Counted from the first letter of the stretch, positions 1 to 8,126 are shown. The stretch is DNA of 22,260 nucleotides from Desulfobacterales bacterium (GCA_025454075.1 JALOPD010000036.1:1-22260), one strand, 5' to 3'. Translations and numbers: made by a program. Notes: generated by a model not told the origin, from the letters alone.

Positions 1-1
1 C

Positions 2-78
2 TGGTGGGCTGCACTGGAATCGAACCAGTAACCTAATGATTAAGAGTCATTTGCTCTGCCTAGTTGAGCTAGCAGCCC
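2..78 (-). tRNA. tRNA-Lys (anticodon CTT)
   Basis: Read on the minus strand, this folds as a complete cloverleaf. The acceptor arms are GGGCTGC and GCAGCCC, the anticodon stem AATGA/TCATT encloses the loop CTCTTAA, and the T arm is ACTGG-TTCGATT-CCAGT. The middle loop bases give anticodon CTT, which decodes AAG (Lys). The 3' end A-CCA is encoded in the DNA at positions 5 to 2. A promoter lies just upstream at 110-138. A second Lys tRNA (TTT) occurs at 9691. Confidence 0.97.
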
Positions 79-109
79 GTTGACCGCCACTGGGGAACAG
101 CGACCGCGA

Positions 110-138
110 CTTTTAGCAGTTCCCTGCAGGGTTGTCAA
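110..138 (-). promoter_or_regulatory. Sigma-70 type promoter of tRNA-Lys(CTT)
   Basis: On the minus strand a perfect -35 box TTGACA (138-133) is followed after exactly 17 bases by TAAAAG (115-110), a 4/6 match to the -10 consensus. Transcription would start about 25 bases before the mature tRNA 5' end at 78. Assignment is by pattern and spacing only. Confidence 0.7.
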
Positions 139-148
139 TTTTTTTTAT

Positions 149-190
149 GAAAAAAAATGACCGGCACCGGCCGGGGCCGATGCCGATCAT
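149..190 (-). terminator. Rho-independent terminator of the KptA-like gene
   Basis: Transcribed on the minus strand, positions 190-157 form a 16-bp stem in which the mismatches seen on the plus strand become U-G wobble pairs, with CC at the tip. It is followed by a run of eight U (156-149). The stem overlaps the TGA stop of the KptA-like gene (189-187). It separates that gene from the downstream tRNA promoter. Confidence 0.85.
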
Positions 191-951
191 TTTTTCCAGG
201 GGGGCTTCTCCCGTTTCCGCTTGTCCTGCCTGAGCCGCTTGCGGTCCGTCTTCTGGCCTTTATCCGTCCGGCGTTTCAGCGAGAGCGGGACGTGGGCCGA
301 GGCGGCTTTCTCCATATCCAGCGCGAAGCCGCCGGGCGTCGCCGGCCGGCTCAAGCCTTTGGCGGCTGGCGGTTTGGCGGTGTCGGCCGGTTTTTCTCTC
401 GGCACCGGCGGGCCGCTGAAACAATCGGGCGGGACGCGATCGGCCAGAAAGAGACCGTCGCCGGACGGGTCAAAGACGACCCCGGCTTCGCCGGCGCAGC
501 GGACGTTCACCGTCAGGATGACCGGCTCCGGGTCGATGCGCCGGCCCAGGCGTTCGGCCAGCACCCGGTCCGCGGCCAGCACCACGCGGGGGTGCGAGGA
601 TGGTTGGATCCCCTCGGCGTTCACGTGGGGGTAGGCCCGGCGGCGGATGCACGCATAGAGCAGCTTGGGCAGTTCCCGGGCCGAACCCCCCAAGTCCGGG
701 GTGCTGCGGCCGACGGCGCGGATGTCGTTTCCCCTGATTTCGACCGGCGCGCCGGGAACGCTGAGCAGGACCTCGTTCAGGTGGGAAAGGTTGACGTACC
801 CCCAGCCCTCCTGCTCGTGCAGGGCCTTGAGAAGTTCCTTGATCCGGACGAACCCTTCGGCATCCGGGATGAGGCCGAATTCATCCGGCCGGCGCCCCAG
901 CACGTAGGCGAGCATCTTGGCTAAAAGGTTCGCTGAGCGTGCTTTTCCCAT
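187..951 (-). CDS. Tpt1/KptA-like RNA 2'-phosphotransferase family protein, catalytic motifs degenerate
   Basis: This 254-residue protein resembles Tpt1/KptA, which removes the 2'-phosphate from spliced RNA using NAD+. The N-terminal winged-helix part (about 8-85) matches the family, with AYVLGRRPDEFG where KptA has FVLRHKPEAIG, then DIRAVGRST where KptA has IRAVQGHS. The C-terminal NAD-binding part (about 97-175) retains LLYA, VVLAAD and EPVILTV. The catalytic Arg-His dyad reads Gly19-Arg20, the GHS motif reads GRS, and the HGT of the ADP-ribosyltransferase loop reads ACI. The Arg of IRA (78) and an Arg near 138 remain. A very basic tail (226-254, rich in Lys and Arg) could bind RNA. The ATG at 951 has GGAG about 8 bases upstream. 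The family assignment is fairly secure. Enzymatic activity is doubtful. Confidence 0.75.
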   Translation of the reverse strand: MGKARSANLLAKMLAYVLGRRPDEFGLIPDAEGFVRIKELLKALHEQEGWGYVNLSHLNEVLLSVPGAPVEIRGNDIRAVGRSTPDLGGSARELPKLLYACIRRRAYPHVNAEGIQPSSHPRVVLAADRVLAERLGRRIDPEPVILTVNVRCAGEAGVVFDPSGDGLFLADRVPPDCFSGPPVPREKPADTAKPPAAKGLSRPATPGGFALDMEKAASAHVPLSLKRRTDKGQKTDRKRLRQDKRKREKPPWKK

Positions 952-1063
952 CTCATGGCTCCGTCAAATCAACATGCTGAATGCCAACATGTCACGCACA
1001 GGCGGCGGGGGATGCCTGCCGCAGCGAGCCGCGAGGCGTCGGTTCTTCCGCCGTTTGGGGAAC

Positions 1064-1092
1064 TTGACCGCCCTCGGGTGTTCTGATAGTTT
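1064..1092 (+). promoter_or_regulatory. Possible promoter for hemL
   Basis: TTGACC (1064-1069), 17 bases, then TAGTTT (1087-1092) lie about 60 bases before the hemL start, in the 199-bp gap between the divergent KptA-like gene and hemL. The -35 match is good and the -10 is weak. The rest of the gap shows nothing I recognise. Confidence 0.35.
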
Positions 1093-1150
1093 GCCGCATG
1101 CCATGAAAAGTCAACAGGATAAACGCTGCCTGCCTGAAAGGACATCCGCC

Positions 1151-2374
1151 ATGAAAGCACCCAAGACATCCTGCCGATTCTACGGCCGCGCCGTCAAGTC
1201 CATCCCCGGGGGGGTCAACAGCCCGGTGCGGGCCTGCCGATCCGTGGGCGCCGATCCGCTGTTCATCCAGCGGGCCGACGGCGCGGTCATCGTCGACGCC
1301 GACGGCAACCGCTACATCGACTACATCGGCTCCTGGGGGCCCATGATCCTCGGGCACCGCCACCCGGCCGTGATCGCGGAAATGGTGATCGGCGCGGTGC
1401 CGTCGGTCGAGATGGTGCGCATGGTCAACTCCGGCACCGAGGCAGCTATGAGTGCGGTGCGGCTGGCCCGCGGTTACACGCAGCGCGATCTCGTCGTCAA
1501 GTTCGACGGGTGCTACCACGGCCACGCCGACATGCTGCTGGTGGCGGCCGGCTCCGGCGTCGCCACCCTGGGCATCCCCGGCAGCCCGGGCGTGCCGGCG
1601 CCCGCCGCCCGGGACACGCTTTCGCTGCCCTACAACGACAGCGAATGCTTCGCCCGGGTGATGAAAAAACAGGGTGACCGGGTGGCCGGCGTCATCGTCG
1701 AGCCGGTGGCCGGCAACATGGGCCTGGTGGCGCCCGTCCCGGGGTTTCTGCAGACCCTGCGCCGGCTCACGGCCCGGCACGGCGCGCTGCTGATCTTCGA
1801 CGAGGTCATGACCGGCTTCCGGGTGGCTTACGGCGGGGCGCAAGCCCTCTACGGGATTCGGCCGGACCTGTCCTGCTTCGGCAAGATCATCGGCGGCGGC
1901 CTGCCGGTCGGCGCCTACGGCGGCCGGCGCAAGGTCATGTCCCACATCGCCCCCCAGGGGCCGGTCTACCAGGCGGGCACCCTGTCCGGGAATCCGCTCG
2001 CCATGGCGGCCGGCATCGCGACGTTGACCCAGCTGAAGAAAAAGGGTTTCTACGAGAAGCTGGAAAAGAAAAGCGCGCGGCTCTGCGCCGGGCTGGCCCG
2101 GGCGGCCGCCGGGGCCGGCGTCCTGGCCCAGGTCGAGCACGTCGGGTCGATGATCGGCATGTTCTTCTGCGACGAACCCGTGAGGAGTTTCGAGGACGCC
2201 AAGAAGAGCGACCTGCCGTTCTTCTCGAAATTCTTCCAGGGGATGCGCCGCGAGGGCGTTTACATCGCGCCCTCGCAGTTCGAGGCGCTCTTCCTCTCCT
2301 CCGCCCACACCGCCGAGCACATCGGCGCAACGGTCCGGGCGGCGGAAAAAGTCCTCCATGCCCTTCGCCGCTAA
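1151..2374 (+). CDS. hemL: Glutamate-1-semialdehyde 2,1-aminomutase with an internal deletion
   Basis: HemL converts glutamate-1-semialdehyde to 5-aminolevulinate, the precursor of tetrapyrroles, using PLP in the cytoplasm. Family signatures run the whole length: PGGVNSPVRA (19-28), SWGPMILGH (61-69), MVNSGTEA (91-98), YHGHAD, the cofactor Asp in IFDEVMTGF (Asp217), the PLP lysine in GKIIGGGLPVGA (Lys245), and VYQAGTLSGNP. The protein has 407 residues against about 426 in E. coli. Where other HemL proteins carry roughly 23 residues including the SFGAPTE segment, this one jumps from GHRHPAVI directly to AEMVIGAVPS (near residue 75, base 1373-1378), with the frame kept. I chose the ATG at 1151 because GAAAGGA lies about 11 bases upstream and the family begins here. 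An in-frame ATG at 1103 would add 16 unconserved residues. The function is clear by homology, but whether this copy is active is uncertain. Confidence 0.9.
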   Translation: MKAPKTSCRFYGRAVKSIPGGVNSPVRACRSVGADPLFIQRADGAVIVDADGNRYIDYIGSWGPMILGHRHPAVIAEMVIGAVPSVEMVRMVNSGTEAAMSAVRLARGYTQRDLVVKFDGCYHGHADMLLVAAGSGVATLGIPGSPGVPAPAARDTLSLPYNDSECFARVMKKQGDRVAGVIVEPVAGNMGLVAPVPGFLQTLRRLTARHGALLIFDEVMTGFRVAYGGAQALYGIRPDLSCFGKIIGGGLPVGAYGGRRKVMSHIAPQGPVYQAGTLSGNPLAMAAGIATLTQLKKKGFYEKLEKKSARLCAGLARAAAGAGVLAQVEHVGSMIGMFFCDEPVRSFEDAKKSDLPFFSKFFQGMRREGVYIAPSQFEALFLSSAHTAEHIGATVRAAEKVLHALRR

Positions 2375-2541
2375 AGCGTTTTATGGGATGCGCTCTCCCC
2401 GCAAGGCCTGGATTCGCCCCGCTCCGCCTCTGCGTGAGCTGCTGGAGTTTGCCGTATTTGATTGCCGAAGTAATACTAAGGCCGCGAGGTAGAGCACCGG
2501 TCACGCCATCGGCTTTGAGCTTTCAGCATTGAGCTTTTTTC

Positions 2542-3963
2542 ATGGACATGAACAAGAACCATATCCCCGCAGAGGTGCGGCGGATCCATTTGATCGCGGT
2601 GTGCGGAACGGCCATGGGCGCCCTGGCCTGCATGCTCAACGACCTGGGCTACGAGGTCACGGGCTCGGACCAGAAGGTCTACCCGCCCATGAGCCGCTTT
2701 CTTGCCGAGCGGGGCATCCCGGTCATGGACGGCTTCCGCGCCGAACACCTGGCGCACCGGCCGGATCTCGTGGTGGTGGGAAACGCCGTGCCGCGCGCGA
2801 ACCCGGAGGCGGTCGAATGCGAACGCCTGGGCCTGCCGTTCTGCTCGATGCCCCAGGCCGTCAACCGGTTCGTGGCCGCCGGCAAGCGCACGCTGATGGT
2901 GGCCGGCACCCACGGCAAGACCACGACCTCGGCGCTTCTCGCCTGGATCCTTCAGGCCGCCGGCCGCGACCCTTCCTTCGTGATCGGCGGCATCCTGCGG
3001 AACTTCGACAGCAACTACCGCCTGGGGGCCGGCGAGGACCTGGTCATCGAAGGCGACGAGTACGACACGGCCTTCTTCGACAAAGGGCCCAAGTTCCTCC
3101 ACTACGCTGCGGCGGCCACGGTGCTGACCAGCGTCGAGTTCGACCACGCCGACATCTACCGGGACCTCGACCATGTCCAGAGCGCCTTCCGGCGCCTGGC
3201 CGAGGGGCTGGCCCCGGACGCGCTGCTGCTGGCCTATGACGGCGATGCCGCCATCGACCGGGTGGCGGCCGGCTGCCCGGCGCGCTGCCGGCGGTACGGC
3301 GCGGCGGAGGGCTCGACCTGGCGTCTGGGACGGATCCAGGCAGCCCCTCCCTGGACCCACATCGAGGTGCTCAAGGAGGCGCGGGCCTTCGGCCGCTTCC
3401 GCACGCGCATGATCGGCCGGCACAACGCGTTGAACGCCCTGGCCGCCGTCGCGGTTGCGGATCACATCGGCATCCCGGCGGCGGCCGCGGCCGATGCGCT
3501 GGAGCGCTTCGAGGGGGTGAAGCGCCGCCAGGAGATCCGGGGCGAGAAGCGCGGGATCGTCGTGATGGACGACTTCGCCCACCACCCCACGGCCGTGCGC
3601 GAGACCGTGGCCGCCGTGAAGTCCGGCTACCCCGGGCGCCGGCTCATCGCCGTCTTCGAGCCGCGCACCAACTCCAGCATGCGCAAGATTTTCCAGCCGG
3701 TCTACCCGCTGGCGTTCGACGGGGCGGACGTCGTCTGCATCCGCCGGCCGCCCCTGCTGGAGAAGATCCCCGAGGCCGAGCGCTTTTCCTCCGAGGAGCT
3801 GGTGGCGGAGCTGCGGCGGCAGGGCCAAAACGCCGCCTTCTTCCCGGACACCGAAGGCATCATCGATTTTATCGTCCGCACCGGGCGCAGCGGCGACGTG
3901 GTCCTGATCATGTCCAACGGCGGGTTCGACAACATCCACGAGAGGCTGCTGGCCTCCCTGTAG
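2542..3963 (+). CDS. mpl: UDP-N-acetylmuramate:L-alanyl-gamma-D-glutamyl-meso-diaminopimelate ligase
   Basis: Mpl is a cytoplasmic Mur-ligase that joins the recycled tripeptide L-Ala-D-Glu-mDap to UDP-MurNAc with ATP, short-cutting murein synthesis. The 473-residue length is close to E. coli Mpl. The N-terminal Rossmann part begins IHLIAVCGTAMGALA (15-29). The ATP loop is GTHGKTTT (122-129), and the central domain contains the Mur-family stretch VIEGDEYDTAFFDK. The C-terminal ligand part includes DDFAHHPTAVRET and FEPRTNSS, which favour Mpl over MurC. The start at 2542 has only a weak purine stretch upstream. The preceding 167-bp gap contains two near copies of TTGAGCTTT but no clear promoter. 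The glycosyltransferase gene follows after 12 bases, so they are probably cotranscribed. Confidence 0.95.
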   Translation: MDMNKNHIPAEVRRIHLIAVCGTAMGALACMLNDLGYEVTGSDQKVYPPMSRFLAERGIPVMDGFRAEHLAHRPDLVVVGNAVPRANPEAVECERLGLPFCSMPQAVNRFVAAGKRTLMVAGTHGKTTTSALLAWILQAAGRDPSFVIGGILRNFDSNYRLGAGEDLVIEGDEYDTAFFDKGPKFLHYAAAATVLTSVEFDHADIYRDLDHVQSAFRRLAEGLAPDALLLAYDGDAAIDRVAAGCPARCRRYGAAEGSTWRLGRIQAAPPWTHIEVLKEARAFGRFRTRMIGRHNALNALAAVAVADHIGIPAAAAADALERFEGVKRRQEIRGEKRGIVVMDDFAHHPTAVRETVAAVKSGYPGRRLIAVFEPRTNSSMRKIFQPVYPLAFDGADVVCIRRPPLLEKIPEAERFSSEELVAELRRQGQNAAFFPDTEGIIDFIVRTGRSGDVVLIMSNGGFDNIHERLLASL

Positions 3964-3975
3964 ACGGGAAACGGA

Positions 3976-5130
3976 ATGGAACTCACCATCCTGATGCCCT
4001 GCCTGAACGAGGCGGAGACCCTCGGCGTCTGCATCGACAAGGCGCTGGGGTTCCTGGCGCGCGCCGGGGTGGAGGGCGAGGTGCTCGTCGCCGACAACGG
4101 CAGCACCGACGGGTCCCAGGCGATTGCGGAAACCAGAGGGGCGCGCGTCGTTCCGGTGGCCGAGCGCGGCTACGGCGCGGCGCTGCGCGGCGGCATCGCG
4201 GCGTCCCGCGGGCGCTTCATCATCATGGGCGACGCCGACGACTCCTACGATTTCTCGCGGCTCGAGGGGTTTTTGAGCGCGCTGCGCGGCGGGGCCGATC
4301 TCGTCATGGGCAACCGCTTCCAGGGCGGGATCCAACCCGGGGCCATGCCCCGCCTGCACCACTGGCTGGGCAACCCGCTGCTCAGCTTCATCGGCCGCTT
4401 GTTCTTCAAGATCCGGGTCCACGATTTCCACTGCGGCCTGCGCGGGTTCAACGCGCAGGCGATCCGGGCGCTCGACCTGCGCACGGCGGGCATGGAGTTC
4501 GCCAGCGAGATGGTGGTGCGCGCGGCGCTGGCGAAGCTGAAAGTGGCCGAGGTGCCCACGACGCTCTCCCCGGACGGCCGCTCGCGGCCGCCGCACCTGC
4601 GCACCTGGAGGGACGGCTGGCGGCACCTCAAGTTTTTGCTGATCTACTGCCCCCGCTGGCTTTTTCTCTACCCCGGAGCTCTCCTGCTGGCGCTGGGCGC
4701 GGCCGTGACCGCGCTCCTGTTGCCGGGCACCGTGTGGGTGGGCGGCATCGGCTTCGAAAACAAGACCTTTATCGCCGGCTGCCTGTGCCTGCTGGTGGGC
4801 GTGCAGAGCGTCACCTTTTCGCTTCAGGTCCGGCGCTACGCCTCGCGCCAGGGGTATCTGCCGCGGCATCAGCGCTATGCGACGTTTCTCGAGAATTTGA
4901 CCCTGGAGCGCCTGGCGCTGGCGGCGCTCGTCCTATTTGCGGCCGGCTGCGGCGGACTGGCCTGGTGCCTTGTCAGTTGGTGGGGCGCGTTTTTCGGGTC
5001 GTTCGACAGCCCGATGGCCACCCGGCTCATGGCGCTGAGCATCACGCTTCTGGCCGCCGCCACCCAGATCTTTCTCACCGCCTTCCTGGGAGCCATCATG
5101 GACGTCGGCCAAGACGCCGCGAACCGGTGA
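3976..5130 (+). CDS. Membrane-anchored family 2 glycosyltransferase (dolichyl-phosphate mannose synthase-like)
   Basis: This 384-residue protein has an N-terminal GT-A domain (1-210) that starts ILMPCLNEAETL, continues with VLVADNGSTDGS and carries the metal-binding motif DADDSYD (86-92). GNRFQGG and HDFHCGLRGF are typical of polyprenyl-phosphate sugar transferases. About four hydrophobic segments follow (near 225-248, 263-283, 311-333 and 351-373). These would place the active site on the cytoplasmic face, loading a sugar onto a lipid carrier. It lies 12 bases after mpl and 3 bases before a polytopic membrane protein, suggesting an envelope glycan role with that partner. Donor sugar and acceptor cannot be read from the sequence. 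Confidence 0.87.
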   Translation: MELTILMPCLNEAETLGVCIDKALGFLARAGVEGEVLVADNGSTDGSQAIAETRGARVVPVAERGYGAALRGGIAASRGRFIIMGDADDSYDFSRLEGFLSALRGGADLVMGNRFQGGIQPGAMPRLHHWLGNPLLSFIGRLFFKIRVHDFHCGLRGFNAQAIRALDLRTAGMEFASEMVVRAALAKLKVAEVPTTLSPDGRSRPPHLRTWRDGWRHLKFLLIYCPRWLFLYPGALLLALGAAVTALLLPGTVWVGGIGFENKTFIAGCLCLLVGVQSVTFSLQVRRYASRQGYLPRHQRYATFLENLTLERLALAALVLFAAGCGGLAWCLVSWWGAFFGSFDSPMATRLMALSITLLAAATQIFLTAFLGAIMDVGQDAANR

Positions 5131-5133
5131 CGC

Positions 5134-6480
5134 ATGTCGATGTGGAGCTGCCCGCGGCTGAACTGGCGGTATCCGGAGTGGGGCTGCACGGCCCTCGTTT
5201 TCGGGCTGCTGCTGCTGCACCCGCTCGTCAACGGGTTCCCCTTCCTGTTTCCCGACTTCTGGGGCTACTCCGGCGCCTGCCCGGATGAAATGCGCAGCCC
5301 GGTGCTCGGCTGCGCCATGCGGCCCTTCACCTGGATCGGCGGGAACTGGGCCTATGCGGCGGTCCAATGCGCGGCGACGGCCTTCGCGCTGGTTCTGCTC
5401 TGGTCGCGGGTCCTGAAACGGCAATACACCGGCGCCCTTTGCGCCGCGCTGCTCGCCTCGGGCCTGGGCCTGTTTTCCGGCTGGGTCATGGCGGACGTGT
5501 GGACCCTCATCGGGCTCATCGGCCTGTTCGTCATCGCCAGCGGGCATTGCCACCCGGCGGCCGCGGGCCTGCTCGCCTTCGCCTGCGCCACTCATTTCGG
5601 CAACTTTCCCACCTTCGGCACGGCGGCTTTGGCGATGCTGCCGTTTGTCCGCGAGCGGTCCCGCTATGCCGTTCGGGCGGCGGCGTGTTTTTTGGGTGCC
5701 GTCGTCCTCATCGTGGCGATGAACCTGATCGGCGGCCAGGTCAAGTTCGGGTCCGGCAACGGGTTTGTTTTCATCGCCGCGCGGGTGCTGCACGACATGC
5801 CGGAAGTCCTCGAGCTGAAATGCCGGCAGGATCCGGATTTTCCTTTGTGCCAGCGCAAGGACGAGGTTCTCGCCTGGAGCGCCGGAAACCATCAGAGCTT
5901 CACCTGGGTCGGGCTCTACAACCTCGGCCTGAACTGGCCGGCGTACAACCGCATGTGCCGGGAGCTGGTTCTTTTCAGCCTGCGCGATTTTCCCCGCAGC
6001 CTCGCCGACCATGCCGCGGCGGCGGTTCGAAACACCTGGGACTTGCTGCTCTTCCCCGAGCTGTCGAACGGGTTCGAGCCCTTCGGCACGGATTCGTTCG
6101 TCGCGGGGGACCTCCGCATCGCTTTCCCGGAAGAGGTGGCGCCCTACCTGGCCTCCCGGCAGGCAAACGGTGCGTTGGAGCGCCTCCTGAAAAAGCTGGA
6201 CGCGCCGTTTATCGCGCTCCTCTGGCTGTCGATCGGCGGCTGCCTGCTTTTCACGGCGACGGGCTGGAGACGCCGCCGCGACGACCCCCTCACCCAGCTG
6301 GCGCTGTTCGCCCTGATCGCGCTTGCCGCCAACGCTTTTTTCATGTCCAACCTCAGCGGCGTGTTCGGCCGCTACCAGGCGCGGATCGCCTTCCTCATCG
6401 TTTTTCCGGCCCTGGCGCTGATCTCGCGATGGGCGCAAAGCAGGCTGCGCCCCGCGGCGCCGCCCCTCCCGGCTTCTTGA
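5134..6480 (+). CDS. Polytopic membrane protein, possible GT-C-like glycosyltransferase
   Basis: I do not recognise a named family for this 448-residue protein. It has roughly ten hydrophobic segments, with a large extracytoplasmic-looking stretch (about 225-350) between the central and C-terminal membrane blocks. After the first membrane segment comes a short polar loop with PFLFPDFWGY, four Cys in the N-terminal third and acidic residues. That layout resembles GT-C enzymes, whose first loop holds the catalytic Asp. Gene order supports a joint role, because it starts 3 bases after the polyprenol-type glycosyltransferase, which could supply lipid-linked sugar. GT-C membership is inference. 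The start ATG follows the neighbour's stop with no strong ribosome site. The stop codon overlaps the -35 box of the biotin operon. Confidence 0.72.
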   Translation: MSMWSCPRLNWRYPEWGCTALVFGLLLLHPLVNGFPFLFPDFWGYSGACPDEMRSPVLGCAMRPFTWIGGNWAYAAVQCAATAFALVLLWSRVLKRQYTGALCAALLASGLGLFSGWVMADVWTLIGLIGLFVIASGHCHPAAAGLLAFACATHFGNFPTFGTAALAMLPFVRERSRYAVRAAACFLGAVVLIVAMNLIGGQVKFGSGNGFVFIAARVLHDMPEVLELKCRQDPDFPLCQRKDEVLAWSAGNHQSFTWVGLYNLGLNWPAYNRMCRELVLFSLRDFPRSLADHAAAAVRNTWDLLLFPELSNGFEPFGTDSFVAGDLRIAFPEEVAPYLASRQANGALERLLKKLDAPFIALLWLSIGGCLLFTATGWRRRRDDPLTQLALFALIALAANAFFMSNLSGVFGRYQARIAFLIVFPALALISRWAQSRLRPAAPPLPAS

Positions 6481-6525
6481 CTTGTCGCCCCGTTTTCGTT
6501 AACCTGCCCAACCGATACGGTTAAC
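6477..6525 (+). promoter_or_regulatory. birA-bioYMN promoter with predicted BirA operator
   Basis: TTGACT (6477-6482) is followed after 17 bases by TAACCT (6500-6505), a plausible promoter. A perfect inverted repeat, GTTAACC (6498-6504), 14 bases, GGTTAAC (6519-6525), covers the -10 and the expected start site. This half-site sequence and spacing match the known type of BirA operator (TGTWAAC half-sites spaced by about 14-16 bases). The next gene is an HTH-containing BirA followed by a biotin transporter, so autorepression by biotin-loaded BirA is the natural reading. Confidence 0.8.
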
Positions 6526-6539
6526 AGCTGGGTTTCGCC

Positions 6540-7463
6540 ATGAAAGCCAACATCCTCAAACTGCTGCGCGAGTCCGGCGACGTGGTCTCGGGCAACGCGC
6601 TCTGCGCTGAACTCGGTGGATCGCGCGTGGCGGTGTGGAAGCACATCCAGAAACTCCAGGAACTGGGGTACGATATCGAGTCCGGCGCCAGGGGATACCG
6701 GCTGCGCTCCTCGCCCGACAGCCTCCACCCGTGGGAGTTTCCGGGCCGCGAAGACCGCATGGTTTATCTGCAGGAAGCGCCCTCCACGATGGACCTGGCC
6801 AAGGAGTTGGCGCGCAAGGGCTGCCCGGCCTTCACCACCGTGGTTGCCGGCCGGCAGGCCCAAGGCCGCGGCCGGTTGCGCCGGGTCTGGAGTTCGGAGG
6901 AGGGGGGGCTTTACTTCACGGTGGTGCTGCGGCCGCGCATCCCGGTCCTGTGGAGTGCGCGGGTGAATTTTCTGGCGTCCTTCACTCTCGCTTCCATTCT
7001 GCGGCAGGGGTATGGCGTGGACGCGGGCCTGAAATGGCCGAACGACATCCTGGTTGGCGGCCGCAAGCTCTGCGGCTTGCTCTCGGAGATGGAGAGCGAG
7101 GGCGAGCAGGTCAACTTCATCAACATCGGGATCGGACTCAACGTCAACAACGACCCGCCGAAGGTTCAGCCGCCGGCGGTGTCTCTCAAGGCCCTGCTGG
7201 GGCGCGAGGTTGCGCGGCGCGAACTTCTTTCCCGGTTCCTGGACGCCCTGGAGCAGGGCCTTGCGGCCGAGCCGTGGGACCGGGTCATCGGCGAGTGGAA
7301 AACGGGTTCGGTGACGCTCAACCGGCCCGTGCGCATCGTCACCACGAAGGAGGAGACCCGCGGCGTCGCCGTGGATGTGGATGAAAACGGTGCGCTGCTG
7401 CTGCGGCAGGACGACGGGACGATCGCCACCGTTTTATACGGCGACTGTTTCTTGCAGACGTGA
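6540..7463 (+). CDS. birA: Bifunctional biotin protein ligase / biotin operon repressor
   Basis: BirA activates biotin with ATP to biotinyl-AMP and transfers it to carboxylase carrier domains. The same complex can repress biotin genes. Residues 1-55 form a winged helix (LRESGDVVSGNALCAELG, then VAVWKHIQKLQELGY), so this is the group II form able to bind DNA. The ligase domain follows, with the biotinyl-AMP loop GRGRLRR (109-115), KWPNDILVGG (165-174), GLLSEM and IGIGLNVNN. The C-terminal SH3-like part ends at 307 residues, near the usual size. It is the first gene of the birA-bioY-bioM-bioN block, preceded by a matching inverted repeat at 6498-6525. The ribosome site (CTGGG) is weak. Confidence 0.95.
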   Translation: MKANILKLLRESGDVVSGNALCAELGGSRVAVWKHIQKLQELGYDIESGARGYRLRSSPDSLHPWEFPGREDRMVYLQEAPSTMDLAKELARKGCPAFTTVVAGRQAQGRGRLRRVWSSEEGGLYFTVVLRPRIPVLWSARVNFLASFTLASILRQGYGVDAGLKWPNDILVGGRKLCGLLSEMESEGEQVNFINIGIGLNVNNDPPKVQPPAVSLKALLGREVARRELLSRFLDALEQGLAAEPWDRVIGEWKTGSVTLNRPVRIVTTKEETRGVAVDVDENGALLLRQDDGTIATVLYGDCFLQT

Positions 7464-7518
7464 ACACCGCAAAGGGGCCATGGGGCACCGGTGCGTGGCT
7501 CGAAGTGATGGATCGGAA

Positions 7519-8097
7519 ATGACCAGCCGCGGGGAAGAAAATGGGGCGGCGCTTTCACCGCCGGCGGAGGAGGCGACGCCGCTGCGGCCGATGATCTACG
7601 CCTCGCTCTTTGCGGCTTTGACGGCGGCCGGCGCCTACCTGTTTGTCCCCATCGGCCCGGTGCCCATCGTCTTGCAGAACCTGTTCGTCTTCCTGGCGGG
7701 ACTTTTGCTCGGGAGCCGTTGGGGGCTTGCCAGCGTCGCGGTCTACCTGCTGGCGGGGATCTGCGGGCTGCCGGTTTTCGCCGGCGGCACGGGCGGGATC
7801 GGGCGGTTCGCGGGCCCGACGGGCGGCTTTCTGCTGGGGTACCTCCCGGTGGTTTTTCTGGTCGGGTGGATTGCGGAACGGAAGCCCGCTCGCATGGCTC
7901 GGGATGCGGCCGCGATGGCGCTCGGCGCCGTCGCTCTGTACACGTGCGGGGTCCCCTGGCTCATGATGGTGACCGGCATGCCGTTCGAGAAGGCGGTCGC
8001 GGCTGGGATGCTGCCGTTCTTGGCAGGTGACGCCCTTAAGATCGCCGCTGCGGCGCTGATCGCCAAATCCGTGCGTCCCGTGATGAGATTGAAATGA
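7519..8097 (+). CDS. bioY: Biotin ECF transporter substrate-binding protein BioY
   Basis: BioY is the membrane S-component that captures biotin. The 192-residue protein has about six hydrophobic segments and the family's conserved N-terminal run YASLFAALTAAGAYL, then PIGPVPIVLQNLFVFLAGLLLG and the glycine-rich GRFAGPTGGFLLGY. It follows birA by 55 bases and precedes the ATPase bioM and transmembrane bioN. I chose the ATG at 7519. An in-frame ATG at 7480, with AAAGGGG directly upstream, would add 13 residues and cannot be excluded. Confidence 0.93.
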   Translation: MTSRGEENGAALSPPAEEATPLRPMIYASLFAALTAAGAYLFVPIGPVPIVLQNLFVFLAGLLLGSRWGLASVAVYLLAGICGLPVFAGGTGGIGRFAGPTGGFLLGYLPVVFLVGWIAERKPARMARDAAAMALGAVALYTCGVPWLMMVTGMPFEKAVAAGMLPFLAGDALKIAAAALIAKSVRPVMRLK

Positions 8098-8126
8098 CCC
8101 ATTTGCCTGTCGAGAAAAGGGCGGCC

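Noticed and set aside
2375..2541. A small gene or RNA in the hemL-mpl gap
   Set aside because: There are only short near-repeats of TTGAGCTTT, and no ribosome site with an open frame or stable conserved fold.
2476..4869. A 797-codon open frame on the minus strand opposite mpl and the glycosyltransferase
   Set aside because: Long antisense open frames arise from GC-rich codon bias. Its translation is rich in Arg, Ala, Gly and His with no domain, while the plus-strand genes have clear families.
4933..6438. A 501-codon minus-strand open frame opposite the glycosyltransferase and membrane protein
   Set aside because: It has low-complexity composition and no recognisable motif, and it lies opposite membrane protein genes. 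It is a shadow of the plus-strand coding frames.
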